NCBI GenBank assembly: GCA_964469165.1
Contig: CAYXXZ010000017.1
Location: 1-39,989 of the forward strand
Direction of reading: 5' to 3'
Length of the DNA stretch: 39,989 nucleotides
DNA from: CAYXXZ01 sp964469165
GTDB lineage: Bacteria > Pseudomonadota > Gammaproteobacteria > Pseudomonadales > Porticoccaceae
Numbering within the stretch: position 1 is the stretch's first letter; the number at the start of each line of letters is the position of its first letter. A program made the position numbers and the translations under genes. Of the stretch, positions 32,468 through 39,989 are shown in pieces. The notes under the pieces are model-generated. The model was given only the letters and a program-made list of their open reading frames with translations. It searched no databases and was not told where the DNA came from.

Positions 32468-33610
32468 TCAACGCATCATGTTGATGGTGGTTTGCAGCAC
32501 CTCGTCCTGGGCCTTGATGGTCTGGGCGTTGGACTGGTAGTAGCGCTGCGCGATGATGAGATTGACCAGTTCGGCGGTCATATCCACGTTCGACGATTCC
32601 AGGGCGCCGGATTCCACCAGCCCGAACTTGCCCTCGCCGGGGCGCCCGAGGAAGGGGTCGCCGGACTGAACGCTGACTACCCAGGCGTTGTCGCCCACCG
32701 GTTGCAGGCCTTCGGGGTTGACGAAGTTAGCCAGCACGATGGTGCCGAGCGGTTCGCTCTGGAGGTTGGAATAATTGCCGACGATGTCACCGTTGTCGTT
32801 GATGCTGATACCCAGCAGATCGCCTGCCGCATAGCCGTTCTGATCGAGCTCGCTCAGCTGGGAGAGGCTGGCGAACTGGGTACTTGTGACATTGAGATCG
32901 AACTCCAACTGATCCACGGTGGGGCCCAGGTCGGCGGTGGCCAGGAACGTGGCCGGGTTGCTGAGGCCACCGGTGGTGAAGCTCAGAGTGCCGCTGCCGG
33001 TCATGGGTGTGCCATCGAGGTCCAGTGTCACCGTCCAGGTGTTATCCATGTTGTTGGTGAAAATCATGGTGAGGTCGTGGGTATTGCCCAGCGAGTCGTA
33101 TACCGTGGCGCTGTTGGTGTACGAGCCTTCGCGCGAATCCAGGTTCAGGGAAATGTCCACCTGCGTCGTGGCGCTCGGCGGCATGGGTTCCGAGGGGATG
33201 CGCAGTGTCGAAGGCTCCCCGCCGGAACCCACGCCCGGTGCGTACCCGGTGAGGTTGGCACCCTGGGCATTGACCAGATAGCCGTCGCTGGTGAGCGTGA
33301 GTTCGCCGTTGCGGGAATAAAGTACCTGACCGTTCTGGGCAAAACGCAGGAAACCCGAGCCATCCACGGCGATATCGAGCGCGCGCCCGGTGCCCTGCAG
33401 GTTGCCGCTGTTGAAGTTCTGGAGGATACCCGCCACCTTGGTGCCGAGGCCCGGCCGCGTCACGCCGCCCTGGGCGCTGGCGAAGGCGTCCGCGAACTGG
33501 GTGCGGGCGCCCTTGAAGCCCACGGTCTGGGAGTTGGCGATATTGTTGCCGATCACGTCGAGATTGGTGGCGGCGGCATTGAGGCCGCTCAGTGCCTGCG
33601 AAAAGCCCAT
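32468..33610 (-). CDS. flgE: Flagellar hook protein FlgE
   Basis: The 380-aa protein begins MGFSQALSGLNAAATNLDVI, with GNNIANSQTVGFKGARTQFA, the central hook domains and a C-terminus with LESSNVDMTAELVNLIIAQR. FlgE forms the universal-joint hook whose length FliK controls. It is slightly shorter than E. coli FlgE (402 aa). Confidence 0.97.
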   Translation of the reverse strand: MGFSQALSGLNAAATNLDVIGNNIANSQTVGFKGARTQFADAFASAQGGVTRPGLGTKVAGILQNFNSGNLQGTGRALDIAVDGSGFLRFAQNGQVLYSRNGELTLTSDGYLVNAQGANLTGYAPGVGSGGEPSTLRIPSEPMPPSATTQVDISLNLDSREGSYTNSATVYDSLGNTHDLTMIFTNNMDNTWTVTLDLDGTPMTGSGTLSFTTGGLSNPATFLATADLGPTVDQLEFDLNVTSTQFASLSQLSELDQNGYAAGDLLGISINDNGDIVGNYSNLQSEPLGTIVLANFVNPEGLQPVGDNAWVVSVQSGDPFLGRPGEGKFGLVESGALESSNVDMTAELVNLIIAQRYYQSNAQTIKAQDEVLQTTINMMR

Positions 33611-33656
33611 GTTGTTATCTCCTCAGGTAAATGCTGGCCGCGCACGTCGCGGCGAA

Positions 33657-34343
33657 TCAAAGAATTTGACGGATGTCCGCCAGGGTCACCGGTGCCGCGA
33701 CACCGCCCAGGTCGAGCAGTGGACCCTCGGTACCGCCCGGGGTGACCGCGTTGATCAGGGCGTAGTTCAGGGTCGTGCTGGCCAGGGCATTGCCCTCGGC
33801 ATCGACAGCGTCGATCAGCACTCGGTAGGCACCGGGCGCAGCGACACCGCCGCCATCGACGGAGCCGTCCCACAGAAAAGCATGCACGCCGGCACCGGTG
33901 GCGCCCAGATCGAAGCTGCGCACCACCTGGCCGCTGCCGTCGACGACCTGTGCCTGCAGTTTGTGCGCATAGCCCGCCAGTTCAACACCGAAGGGTGTGG
34001 CGCTGCCGTCGCCACCCATGTAGATGCGATCGCCAGGCACCATCACACCCTTGCCGATCAGGCCGGCCGCCTGCAGGTCCTGATTGGCGCCGAGCTGGCC
34101 GGCGATGCCGCTCAGCGTGTCGTTGAGCGCTTCGATACCGCTCAGGGTATTGATCTGCGCCAGCTGCGAGGTGAGCTCGGCGTTTTCGAGCGGGTTGAGC
34201 GGGTCCTGGTTTTTCAGTTGCGCGATCAGCAGGGTCATGAAGTTGGTGCGCAGATCGTCACTGCCGCTGCTGCCCGCCTTGGCGGGCCCCGCGTTTATGT
34301 TGCCAAGTACTGCCGGATCGATGGTGTTTTGGGTATTTATCAT
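33657..34343 (-). CDS. flgD: Hook cap and scaffolding protein FlgD
   Basis: The 228-aa protein has the N-terminal FlgD motif NFMTLLIAQLKNQDPLNPLE followed by NAELTSQLAQINTLSGIEAL, and a C-terminal Ig/Tudor-like domain with GVHAFLWDGSVDGGGVAAPG. It caps the growing hook and is then lost. Length matches the family (231 aa). Confidence 0.97.
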   Translation of the reverse strand: MINTQNTIDPAVLGNINAGPAKAGSSGSDDLRTNFMTLLIAQLKNQDPLNPLENAELTSQLAQINTLSGIEALNDTLSGIAGQLGANQDLQAAGLIGKGVMVPGDRIYMGGDGSATPFGVELAGYAHKLQAQVVDGSGQVVRSFDLGATGAGVHAFLWDGSVDGGGVAAPGAYRVLIDAVDAEGNALASTTLNYALINAVTPGGTEGPLLDLGGVAAPVTLADIRQIL

Positions 34344-34345
34344 GA

Positions 34346-34747
34346 TCAGCCTTCTCCCAGAGTCAGTGTCTTGAGCAGCAATTGTCGACCGGTATTGAGC
34401 ACTTCCACGTTGGCCTGGTAAGAGCGTGACGCGGAAATCATATTGACCATTTCATGAACCGGCTCGACGTTGGGCATCGCCACGTAGCCCTGCTCGTCGG
34501 CGAGGGGGTGGCCGGGGTTGTATTCAAGGCGCGGTGGCGCCGGGTCTTCCACCACCCGGGCCACCCTGACCCCCGCCACACCGGGCTGGGCGGCGGCCTC
34601 GAAAAGCACCTGCTTGGCGCGGTACGGCTCGCCGTCGGGACCCGCCACACTGTCGGCGTTGGCGAGGTTGCTGGCGCTGACGTTGAGGCGCTGCGATTGC
34701 GCGTTGAGCGCCGAACCGGCAATGTCGAACAGGGAAAACAGCGTCAT
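34346..34747 (-). CDS. flgC: Flagellar proximal rod protein FlgC
   Basis: The 133-aa protein begins MTLFSLFDIAGSALNAQSQR, with NVSASNLANADSVAG and the C-terminal VNMISASRSYQANVEVLNTG typical of FlgC. The start at 34747 was chosen because GGAGGA stands 7 bases upstream; a GTG 18 bases earlier overlaps that ribosome-binding site. Length equals E. coli FlgC (134 aa). Confidence 0.97.
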   Translation of the reverse strand: MTLFSLFDIAGSALNAQSQRLNVSASNLANADSVAGPDGEPYRAKQVLFEAAAQPGVAGVRVARVVEDPAPPRLEYNPGHPLADEQGYVAMPNVEPVHEMVNMISASRSYQANVEVLNTGRQLLLKTLTLGEG

Positions 34748-34761
34748 GGCGTATCCTCCGC

Positions 34762-35178
34762 TCACTCGGACTGCATGGCGGTCTTGAGACCTTGCAGACT
34801 GCGGTTCATGAAGGTGAGCCCGGCCTGATAGCGCAGCGCGTTGTCGGCAAAGCGCACCCGCTCGCGCTCCATCTCGACGGTATTGCCGTCGAGACTGGAT
34901 TGCTCCGGCATCTGATAAAGCCGTTGTGGCACGCCACCGTCTGCGGACCCGCCGCTGGCTCCGAGGTGGCGTGCCGATGTTTGATTCAGCTCGAGGGTTT
35001 TGCGCCCGCCCTCGCGCCCCGCCGCACGCGCCAGCTCGGCGGCGAAATCGATGTCCCGCGCCTTGAAATTCGGGGTATCGGCATTGGCGATGTTGTTGGC
35101 CAGCACATCCTGGCGCTGGTGGCGCAGGCGCAACGCCTGGTGCTGAAAATGCAGCGCTTCGCTGAGCTTGTCGATCAT
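34762..35178 (-). CDS. flgB: Flagellar proximal rod protein FlgB
   Basis: The 138-aa protein starts MIDKLSEALHFQHQALRLRH, with NNIANADTPNFKARDIDFA and the end RYQAGLTFMNRSLQGLKTAM. It is the first gene of the flgB-L operon, divergent from flgA. Length equals E. coli FlgB. Confidence 0.97.
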   Translation of the reverse strand: MIDKLSEALHFQHQALRLRHQRQDVLANNIANADTPNFKARDIDFAAELARAAGREGGRKTLELNQTSARHLGASGGSADGGVPQRLYQMPEQSSLDGNTVEMERERVRFADNALRYQAGLTFMNRSLQGLKTAMQSE

Positions 35179-35277
35179 CAGGGCGATCCTGTTTTTTCAG
35201 GTCAGGATCGCAGTCTAGTCAGAGACTGCACGGGGCAATGGCGGGAAAAGGCGGCCATTTCAGCGCCAATTCGCCCC

Positions 35278-35304
35278 TTGATCCCTGTCGGCGAACCCTA
35301 CAAT
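35278..35304 (+). promoter_or_regulatory. Candidate sigma-70 promoter for flgA
   Basis: TTGATC, 15 bases, TACAAT in the flgB-flgA divergent region; the spacer is short. Between it and flgB, GATCCTG (35187) faces CAGGATC (35204), a possible operator. No FlhDC consensus could be confirmed. Confidence 0.35.
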
Positions 35305-35332
35305 CCCCTGTCATCACTAAAGGTTTCACAGC

Positions 35333-36052
35333 TTGCCGACCATGTTCCCGAGAGCCTCCCGCCCCCCGAGCCCAGAGCGTTTCCGCGCGGACTGGCGCGT
35401 CCTGGCGTGGCTCGTCGCACTGCTGTGTGCGCCCGCTGCCGCCGCGCACGATGACCTGATGGCGCAGCTCCAGGATTTTCTCCATCGCGAACTCGCGCAC
35501 CTGGGCGACGAGGTCCATACGGAAATCACCGCGCCCGCCCCGCAAGCGTTGTCCTGCGTCGAGCCGGCGCCCTTTCTGGCGCCAGGCGCCGAGCCTCTCA
35601 GGGGCCGCGTGGTTGTGGGGATTCGCTGTGGAGCTGGCACCGCACAAGTGTTCTATGTGCCGGCCCAGGTGCGCATCGTCGGCCAGTACCTGGTGGCGGC
35701 GCGGGACCTCGGTCGCGGTGAACGCGTCAGCGACGACGCGGTGCGCATGGCGCGCGGTGATCTCACGGCGCTCAACGGCACGGCACTCACAAATATCGCC
35801 CCCGGCATGGTCGCGCGCCAGCGCCTGGCAATCGATACACCACTGCAAGCCCGCCATCTGCAACGCGAGCTGCTGGTGCGGCGCGGCGATCAGGTGGTCA
35901 TCGAGAGTCGCGGGCGAGGCTTCATGGTGACGCGCCAGGGCGAAGCACTCGCCGCCGGTGCCCTGGGCGACAGCATTGCAGTGCGCCTCGACCGCCATCA
36001 GCAGGTAAAAGGTACCATCAGCGGCAGCGGGCGGGTGATCGCGCTGCCCTGA
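35333..36052 (+). CDS. flgA: P-ring assembly chaperone FlgA
   Basis: The protein of up to 239 aa has an N-terminal hydrophobic signal (VLAWLVALLCAPAAAAH) after a basic stretch, and a C-terminal SAF-like domain (VAARDLGRGERVSDDAVRMA, PGMVARQRLAIDTPLQARHL, ending KGTISGSGRVIALP). FlgA is a periplasmic chaperone for FlgI. The start shown is a TTG with AAAGG 8 bases upstream; an ATG 9 bases later is possible but is then 17 bases from that site. Confidence 0.9.
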   Translation: MPTMFPRASRPPSPERFRADWRVLAWLVALLCAPAAAAHDDLMAQLQDFLHRELAHLGDEVHTEITAPAPQALSCVEPAPFLAPGAEPLRGRVVVGIRCGAGTAQVFYVPAQVRIVGQYLVAARDLGRGERVSDDAVRMARGDLTALNGTALTNIAPGMVARQRLAIDTPLQARHLQRELLVRRGDQVVIESRGRGFMVTRQGEALAAGALGDSIAVRLDRHQQVKGTISGSGRVIALP

Positions 36053-36087
36053 GAAAGGCAATTCATCGCGCGGGGCCAGGCGTGGAA

Positions 36088-36192
36088 AGCTGTAAGCTTT
36101 AAGCAAGATTCCTTCGACACCGGTTGCGCCTGCGAGGCCGATGAAGCCACTGGACTATCAAGGGTCTGGCTTAAAGCTTACGGCTTACAGCT
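36088..36192. repeat. Family B inverted-repeat element (B2)
   Basis: Left arm AGCTGTAAGCTTTAAGC (36088-36104) and right arm 36169-36192 (complement AGCTGTAAGCCGTAAGC plus TTTAAGC). The left arm lacks an internal 7-base block. It lies between flgA and the flgM promoter. Confidence 0.85.
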
Positions 36193-36202
36193 AAATTCAC
36201 CC

Positions 36203-36230
36203 TAAAGCTGTGCGCCTGCGCTGCCGATAT
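36203..36230 (+). promoter_or_regulatory. Sigma-28 promoter for flgMN
   Basis: TAAAGCTG, 12 bases, GCCGATAT, 33 bases before the flgM start. As in enterobacteria, flgM has a FliA promoter in addition to read-through from flgA, which gives feedback. The spacer is one base over the ideal, the same as at flaG. Confidence 0.75.
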
Positions 36231-36263
36231 ACTGATATGAAGACTTAGCAGGAGGGCTTTGCT

Positions 36264-36542
36264 TTGAAAATCGACAATTCCACACCCATTTCCCGGCTGC
36301 CACAGCCGGAGACCGGCAAGGCGGATGCCCGACCGGCGGGTTCGGCGACCGGCGCAGCCCCGGCGGGTACGGTCAGCCACCTGAGCGAAGCCGCCACCGA
36401 CACCAGCAAGGACATCGACCCCGCCCGCGTCGCGGAGATTCGCCGCGCCATCAGTGAGGGCCGCCTGGAAATCCATCCCGAGAAAATTGCCGACGGCCTG
36501 ATCAACAGCGTGCGCTCGCTGCTGGGAGAGAAAGGAGAATGA
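36264..36542 (+). CDS. flgM: Anti-sigma-28 factor FlgM
   Basis: The 92-aa protein starts MKIDNSTPISRL (a typical FlgM N-terminus needed for export) and ends with VAEIRRAISEGRLEIHPEKI and ADGLINSVRSLL, the sigma-28-binding helices. FlgM holds FliA inactive until the hook-basal body exports it. The start is TTG with AGGAGGG upstream. It overlaps flgN by 4 bases (ATGA). Confidence 0.96.
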   Translation: MKIDNSTPISRLPQPETGKADARPAGSATGAAPAGTVSHLSEAATDTSKDIDPARVAEIRRAISEGRLEIHPEKIADGLINSVRSLLGEKGE

Positions 36543-36988
36543 GTCTTGCCGCGGTGATCGACCGCCAGAGCTCGCTGCTCGAAGAGCTCGGTGTGCTGCT
36601 GCAGCGCGAATTCGATCTGTTGATGGCGAACCCCGTGGCGAGCACCGCTCTCGCGAGCCTGGCCAGCGCCAAGGAACAGGCACTGGCCGCCATTGAAATC
36701 GAGGATGCCAGGCGCCGCGACCTTCTCGCGCACGCGCATTACGACGACGACCCGGAGGGAATGGCGCAGGCCGCGCGCCGTGCCGGCTGCCTGGAGCAGT
36801 GGCAGCAATTGCTGGATCGGACCCGTGGCGCGCGCCATTTGAACCTGCTCAATGGCTCCCTGATCGGCCAGCGCATGGCGCACAACCGCCAGATACTGGC
36901 GGCGCTGCAGGCGTTGGCTGGCAACCCGCTTTACGGTGTGGACGGCCAGTCCCAGCGGCGTGGCGGTGGTCTGAACTGCAAGGCCTGA
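36539..36988 (+). CDS. flgN: Export chaperone FlgN
   Basis: The 149-aa helical protein has LLEELGVLLQREFDLLMANP near the start and LNLLNGSLIGQRMAHNRQIL in the C-terminal half, as in FlgN. It is the chaperone for FlgK and FlgL. Translationally coupled to flgM; the signalling gene follows after 6 bases. Confidence 0.92.
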   Translation: MSLAAVIDRQSSLLEELGVLLQREFDLLMANPVASTALASLASAKEQALAAIEIEDARRRDLLAHAHYDDDPEGMAQAARRAGCLEQWQQLLDRTRGARHLNLLNGSLIGQRMAHNRQILAALQALAGNPLYGVDGQSQRRGGGLNCKA

Positions 36989-36994
36989 GTATCG

Positions 36995-38311
36995 ATGTCC
37001 GGCAACGAGGACGACTTCGACACCCTCAGCCTCGTCCCGTCATCTCGAGAGTCGGCGCCCTTGAGCAGGGCGGCGGCGGCGGTATCCTGGCGCAATGAAA
37101 TCCAGGGGCTCGATTTTTTCCTGTCCTGCCAGCCCATTTTCGCGCGCAATCAGGATGTCGCCGCCGTCGAGCTGCAACTCGAATACCATCGTGGCGCCGG
37201 CCACAGCTCGCTCTCGGAGCTGGAGGCAGCCCTCTCGCTGGTGCTCGGCAGCTACCGCCACGTACCGCACGGTGGCCGCATGCGCAGCGTCCCCGCCTTC
37301 ATTCGCGTACCCCACGAGCTTCTGGTTCTTCCCGAGCTGCCCACGCTGCCGCGCGCGCAGTACATCATCGAGATCAGTGTCAATGCGGATATGAGCGATG
37401 ATCTGATCCAGCGCCTGCGCCAGTTCGCGGGGATGGGCTACTGTTTTGCGCTGGCCGACTACTCCCTCGCCGACCCGCGCCTGCGCGCCCTGCTCGGTAT
37501 CGCCCAGGTGATCCGGCTGAATGTGGCAGAACTGGCGGAAGATGCGCTGAGCGCGACACTCACCGCGCTGCGGCCCTACCGCCTCGATCTGCTGGCCAGC
37601 GGCATCACCGATCGCGAGCTGTTTCAGCGCTGCCGCGACGCCGGGTTCCACTACTTTCAGGGCAATTTTCTCGCCACGGCAACGCCCGTGCAGGGCAAGA
37701 AGATCAGCAACAACAAACAGCTGTTGCTGCAACTGTTGGCGGAACTGCAAAACCCCAATGTCACCACCACCCGCCTGGAGCAGATCGCGATCCGCGATGC
37801 CGACTTCACCTACCGCATATTGAAGATCGTCAATGCCGCGGCGCTCGGCGTGGGTCGCACGGTGGACTCCATCTCCCACGCCTTCGCCCTGCTGGGCACC
37901 GAGGAAATTCGGCGCTGGGTGAACCTGTTGCTGATCGATCGCGCCGGCGACAAGCCCGAACAGCTGACGCGCAACATGTTGGTGCGCGGACGCATGTGTG
38001 AGCTCCTCGCGCAGTTGGCGGGCCGGCCAGCGCCCACGGATTACTTCATCACTGGCTTGCTGTCCCAGCTCGACGTGCTGATGGATATGACCATGGTGGA
38101 CCTGATGAGTCAGGTACCGCTTCAGCAGGCCATCAAGGACGCCCTCCTGGACCGCGCTGGCGCCCTGGGCGACATACTCAGGGACACGGAGTATTACGAA
38201 CAGGCCAGATTCTCCGAACTGCGCTGCCTGAACGACGCCAGTCTGTATGAAGTAGCCTACCGCCACAGCACCACCTGGGCGAATCACGCCCAGCTGTGTC
38301 TCAGTGTGTAA
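36995..38311 (+). CDS. EAL-HDOD signalling protein (degenerate EAL)
   Basis: The 438-aa protein has an N-terminal EAL-like domain (about residues 40-210; IFARNQDVAAVELQLEYHRG, IRLNVAELAEDALSATL, YFQGNFLA) and a C-terminal HDOD domain (about 220-410; LEQIAIRDADFTYRILKIVN, SISHAFALLGTEEIRRWVN). The catalytic EAL/ELLLR-type motif is replaced by VELQLEY, so it is probably not an active c-di-GMP phosphodiesterase but a regulator, as in YuxH/CdgJ-type proteins, some of which affect motility. It is 6 bases after flgN, so FliA may express it with flgMN. Confidence 0.85.
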   Translation: MSGNEDDFDTLSLVPSSRESAPLSRAAAAVSWRNEIQGLDFFLSCQPIFARNQDVAAVELQLEYHRGAGHSSLSELEAALSLVLGSYRHVPHGGRMRSVPAFIRVPHELLVLPELPTLPRAQYIIEISVNADMSDDLIQRLRQFAGMGYCFALADYSLADPRLRALLGIAQVIRLNVAELAEDALSATLTALRPYRLDLLASGITDRELFQRCRDAGFHYFQGNFLATATPVQGKKISNNKQLLLQLLAELQNPNVTTTRLEQIAIRDADFTYRILKIVNAAALGVGRTVDSISHAFALLGTEEIRRWVNLLLIDRAGDKPEQLTRNMLVRGRMCELLAQLAGRPAPTDYFITGLLSQLDVLMDMTMVDLMSQVPLQQAIKDALLDRAGALGDILRDTEYYEQARFSELRCLNDASLYEVAYRHSTTWANHAQLCLSV

Positions 38312-38314
38312 TGG

Positions 38315-38389
38315 GCTATAAGCCGTAAGCTTTAAGCAGGAACGCTGCAAGAGCTGAGCTCTGCCAACGTTCGGCTCAGGCTTACAGCT
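38315..38389. repeat. Family B inverted-repeat element (B3)
   Basis: TATAAGCCGTAAGCTTTAAG on the left and AGGCTTACAGCT on the right. The right arm is shortened. It follows the EAL-HDOD gene directly and may end the flgMN transcript. Confidence 0.75.
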
Positions 38390-38434
38390 CACCAGGCCCT
38401 GGCCCAAATTGCTGATTTATCAGTAACACAACCC

Positions 38435-38461
38435 TCAAGTTCTGTCTCTCACGGCCGATAT
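38435..38461 (+). promoter_or_regulatory. Sigma-28 promoter before the small secreted protein gene
   Basis: TCAAGTTC, 11 bases, GCCGATAT. Both boxes and the spacing fit FliA as well as the fliC and flgKL promoters do. It is 96 bases before the next start codon, and no other gene lies between. Confidence 0.75.
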
Positions 38462-38556
38462 TCCTGAGGTCGGGTGCCGGGCGATTCGGCGTCTCTGCCG
38501 GACACCTGTGAAGCCACCCTGTCCGCCAACTCCGTCTTCAACCTTGGGAGGTATCC

Positions 38557-38895
38557 ATGCACAAGAGCAAACCCCTGGCCCGCTCCGCAAAAAACTCGAT
38601 CCTTGCCGGTGCCGCGCTGGCCGCTGCGCTCATCGCGGCACCGGCTCTGGCATCATCCTGCGACAAGCCCGCTTTCTCGGCGACCATTCCCGACGGCAGC
38701 AGCGCCTCGCAGGAGGAGATGACAGCGACCCACAACAAGATCAACCAGTTCGTGTCCGCCAGCGAGGCCTACATCAGCTGCCTGGGCAGCGCGAGGAGTA
38801 CCGAGCGCATGCGCAATGAGATGATCGACGAAATGGAACGGGTCGCCGCCGTATTCAACCGCGAGCTGCGCAAATACCGCCGCAGCTCTTCTTGA
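38557..38895 (+). CDS. Small secreted protein of unknown function, candidate FliA-regulon member
   Basis: The 112-aa protein has a signal peptide (basic MHKSKPLARSAKN, hydrophobic SILAGAALAAALIAAPALA) with cleavage before SSCDKP. The mature part of about 75 residues has two cysteines (SCDKP and ISCLGS) and a helical, charged C-terminus (MIDEMERVAAVFNRELRKYR). GGGAGG precedes the ATG. No family was recognised. A FliA-type promoter lies upstream, so it may be a periplasmic or surface protein made with the flagellum. That link is inference from the promoter. Confidence 0.7.
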   Translation: MHKSKPLARSAKNSILAGAALAAALIAAPALASSCDKPAFSATIPDGSSASQEEMTATHNKINQFVSASEAYISCLGSARSTERMRNEMIDEMERVAAVFNRELRKYRRSSS

Positions 38896-38972
38896 TCTCT
38901 TCGGGTCGACAACGGGTTTGCGCGCCAGCGGCGCACGGTAGCGCGCGGCCATGTTGCGGTGCACACAAGACT

Positions 38973-39242
38973 TAGGGCCTGTTCACACTACTTGAATAGT
39001 TGTCGCTGGAGGCCATTTTTTCGACCAGTGAGGCGGAAGGAGAGAAATATAGTGGGCCTATATGAACGACCGACAACGAAGCTGGGCGGAAAAATGGCCC
39101 CAGCCCTCCGGGTTGCGCCTGAAAAAGCGCCACTCAGCGTTGCTCCTCACTCATTTGGAATGACCAAACCACCTTCGTCGCGCCTTGATTGGCGCTTTTT
39201 CAGGCACAACGCCGACTATTCAAGTAGTGTGAACAGGCCCTA
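38973..39242. mobile_element. 270-bp MITE-like element with 28-bp perfect terminal inverted repeats
   Basis: The ends at 38973-39000 and 39215-39242 are perfect 28-bp inverted repeats (outer part TAGGGCCTGTTCACACTACT). Inside are two nested palindromes: GGCCATTTTT (39011-39020) facing AAAAATGGCC (39090-39099), and GCCTGAAAAAGCGCC (39117-39131) facing GGCGCTTTTTCAGGC (39191-39205). There is no transposase frame. TA at each outer edge could be a target duplication or part of the ends. It fills most of the gap between the secreted protein and the peptidase gene. Confidence 0.85.
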
Positions 39243-39261
39243 GTGAAAGGATGAACCGCCC

Positions 39262-39989
39262 CTACGGCAACGCCTGCGCGGCGACAAGGTTCTCGCGATA
39301 GCGCGCGGCGTTGCCGGGATCGAGTGCAATCGCCCGGGTTGCCGCGGCAATGGCGCCCGCGCGGTCGCCGCGCTCGACCAGGGCAGCGGCGAGATTGTTG
39401 AAGGCTGGCGCGTACTCCGGATTCAGCGCCACCACACGGCGATACTGCTGTGCCGCCGCAGCGTACTGCTTGCTCCCGTAGAGGTGGTTGCCATAGCCCA
39501 TCAGCAGATTGCGGGATTCTGGCCAGTGCTGCAAACCCGCGCGCCAGGCTTTTCCCACACCCCGGCCACCCGCTCCTTCGAAGGCCGCCAGCGCCTGAAA
39601 GTAGCTTTCTTCGCTTTCCACCACCGGCAAGTCACCGGGTATGAGCGCCACCATGCCCCACTGCTGGCTGCGCGCCCAGGTGTGTTCGAAGGTGCGCAGG
39701 GGCAGGGTGTAGAACGCCGTCTCCCCCGAATGCAAGGTGATCTTGCCTGCGTCCAGGTCGTAGCCGATGACCACCGCATAATGCCATCTGGGGTACCAGG
39801 ACAGGCCGAGATTCTGCAGCACCAGCACCGGCTGGTCGGCGGCAATCCAGCGCAAAAGGGCTTCGAGCGTTGGCCGGATCGGCATGGAGAGACGCTGATA
39901 GGCGCGGCTGGCGGCGAGCATTTCCACCTGGAATGAACCCTGGCGCGCGGGCACGTAAACCCGGCTCACCAGATCGTCCGGCGCTACCG
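39262..39989 (-). CDS. C39-like cysteine peptidase with TPRs (PA2778 type), 5' end outside window
   Basis: At least 242 residues are encoded and the frame stays open to the window edge (VAPDDLVSRVYVPARQGSFQ), so the N-terminus with the expected catalytic Cys lies outside. The visible peptidase part has ADQPVLVLQNLGLSWYPRWH and HYAVVIGYDLDAGKITLHSG, the His region of the bacteriocin-processing C39 fold. The C-terminal 100 residues contain TPR-like helices (ALNPEYAPAFNNLAAALVER, then GDRAGAIAAATRAIALDPGN). PA2778-type proteins are of unknown function. It is probably unrelated to the flagellum. Confidence 0.85.
   Translation of the reverse strand, partial: VAPDDLVSRVYVPARQGSFQVEMLAASRAYQRLSMPIRPTLEALLRWIAADQPVLVLQNLGLSWYPRWHYAVVIGYDLDAGKITLHSGETAFYTLPLRTFEHTWARSQQWGMVALIPGDLPVVESEESYFQALAAFEGAGGRGVGKAWRAGLQHWPESRNLLMGYGNHLYGSKQYAAAAQQYRRVVALNPEYAPAFNNLAAALVERGDRAGAIAAATRAIALDPGNAARYRENLVAAQALP

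Noticed and set aside
35219..36106. 295-codon minus-strand frame opposite flgA
   Set aside because: flgA is a clear match on the plus strand; this frame shows no family and crosses the flgA promoter region.

Overview
The window is a high-GC gammaproteobacterial chromosome segment that carries most of a flagellar gene supercluster. An FlhD-type master regulator, sigma-28 (FliA) promoters of the TAAAG/TCAAG-N14-GCCGATA type and a divergent flgA/flgB arrangement point to a gammaproteobacterium with an FlhDC-FliA hierarchy, rather than the FleQ/sigma-54 type of Pseudomonas or Vibrio. The genus cannot be decided from the sequence. The intergenic spaces are full of short inverted repeats of several families.

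Layout. Positions 122-4233 (minus): filament-cap and late-export genes fliD, fliS, fliT, a first fliK-type gene and a small FlhB-C-terminal-like gene, followed by flhD. Positions 4714-6372 (plus): flagellin fliC, divergent from fliD, each with its own FliA promoter. Positions 6400-7440: terminator, then a small lower-GC zeta-toxin module. Positions 7561-9611 (plus): a motA/motB stator pair and flaG. Positions 9757-21951: fliE (minus), then fliF-G-H-I-J-K-L-M-N-O-P-Q-R (plus), which build the MS ring, C ring, ATPase complex, hook-length ruler and export gate. Most of these genes overlap by 4-14 bases. The large gaps are filled by a long hairpin repeat (called family A here).

Positions 21950-25030 form a lower-GC, rearranged accessory zone. 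It holds a second copy of the fliR 3' end, two copies of a yqaE/pmp3 region (one broken, one intact), a frameshifted lipoprotein, a broken carboxypeptidase-regulatory-like gene, an unknown small membrane protein, an entericidin-type lipoprotein and a DUF3185-type membrane protein. flhB and flhA, which might be expected after fliR, are absent from the window.

Positions 25123-35178 (minus): flgB-C-D-E-F-G-H-I-J-K-L (rod, hook, P and L rings, hook-filament junction), with an internal FliA promoter before flgKL. Positions 35333-38311 (plus): flgA, flgM (anti-sigma-28), flgN (chaperone) and an EAL-HDOD signalling protein. Positions 38400-39989: a small secreted protein with a strong FliA-type promoter, a 270-bp MITE-like element and the 3' part of a C39-like cysteine peptidase with TPRs.

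The genes work together as one organelle programme. FlhD (with an FlhC not seen here) would switch on the basal-body and hook genes. FlgM is exported when the hook is complete and frees FliA. FliA then drives fliC, fliDST, flaG, flgKL, flgMN and possibly the uncharacterised secreted protein near 38.6 kb. The most unusual items are a 19-bp tandem array carrying four successive start codons at the fliT/fliK junction, hairpin repeat families whose two arms co-vary from copy to copy, and the candidate new FliA-regulon gene.
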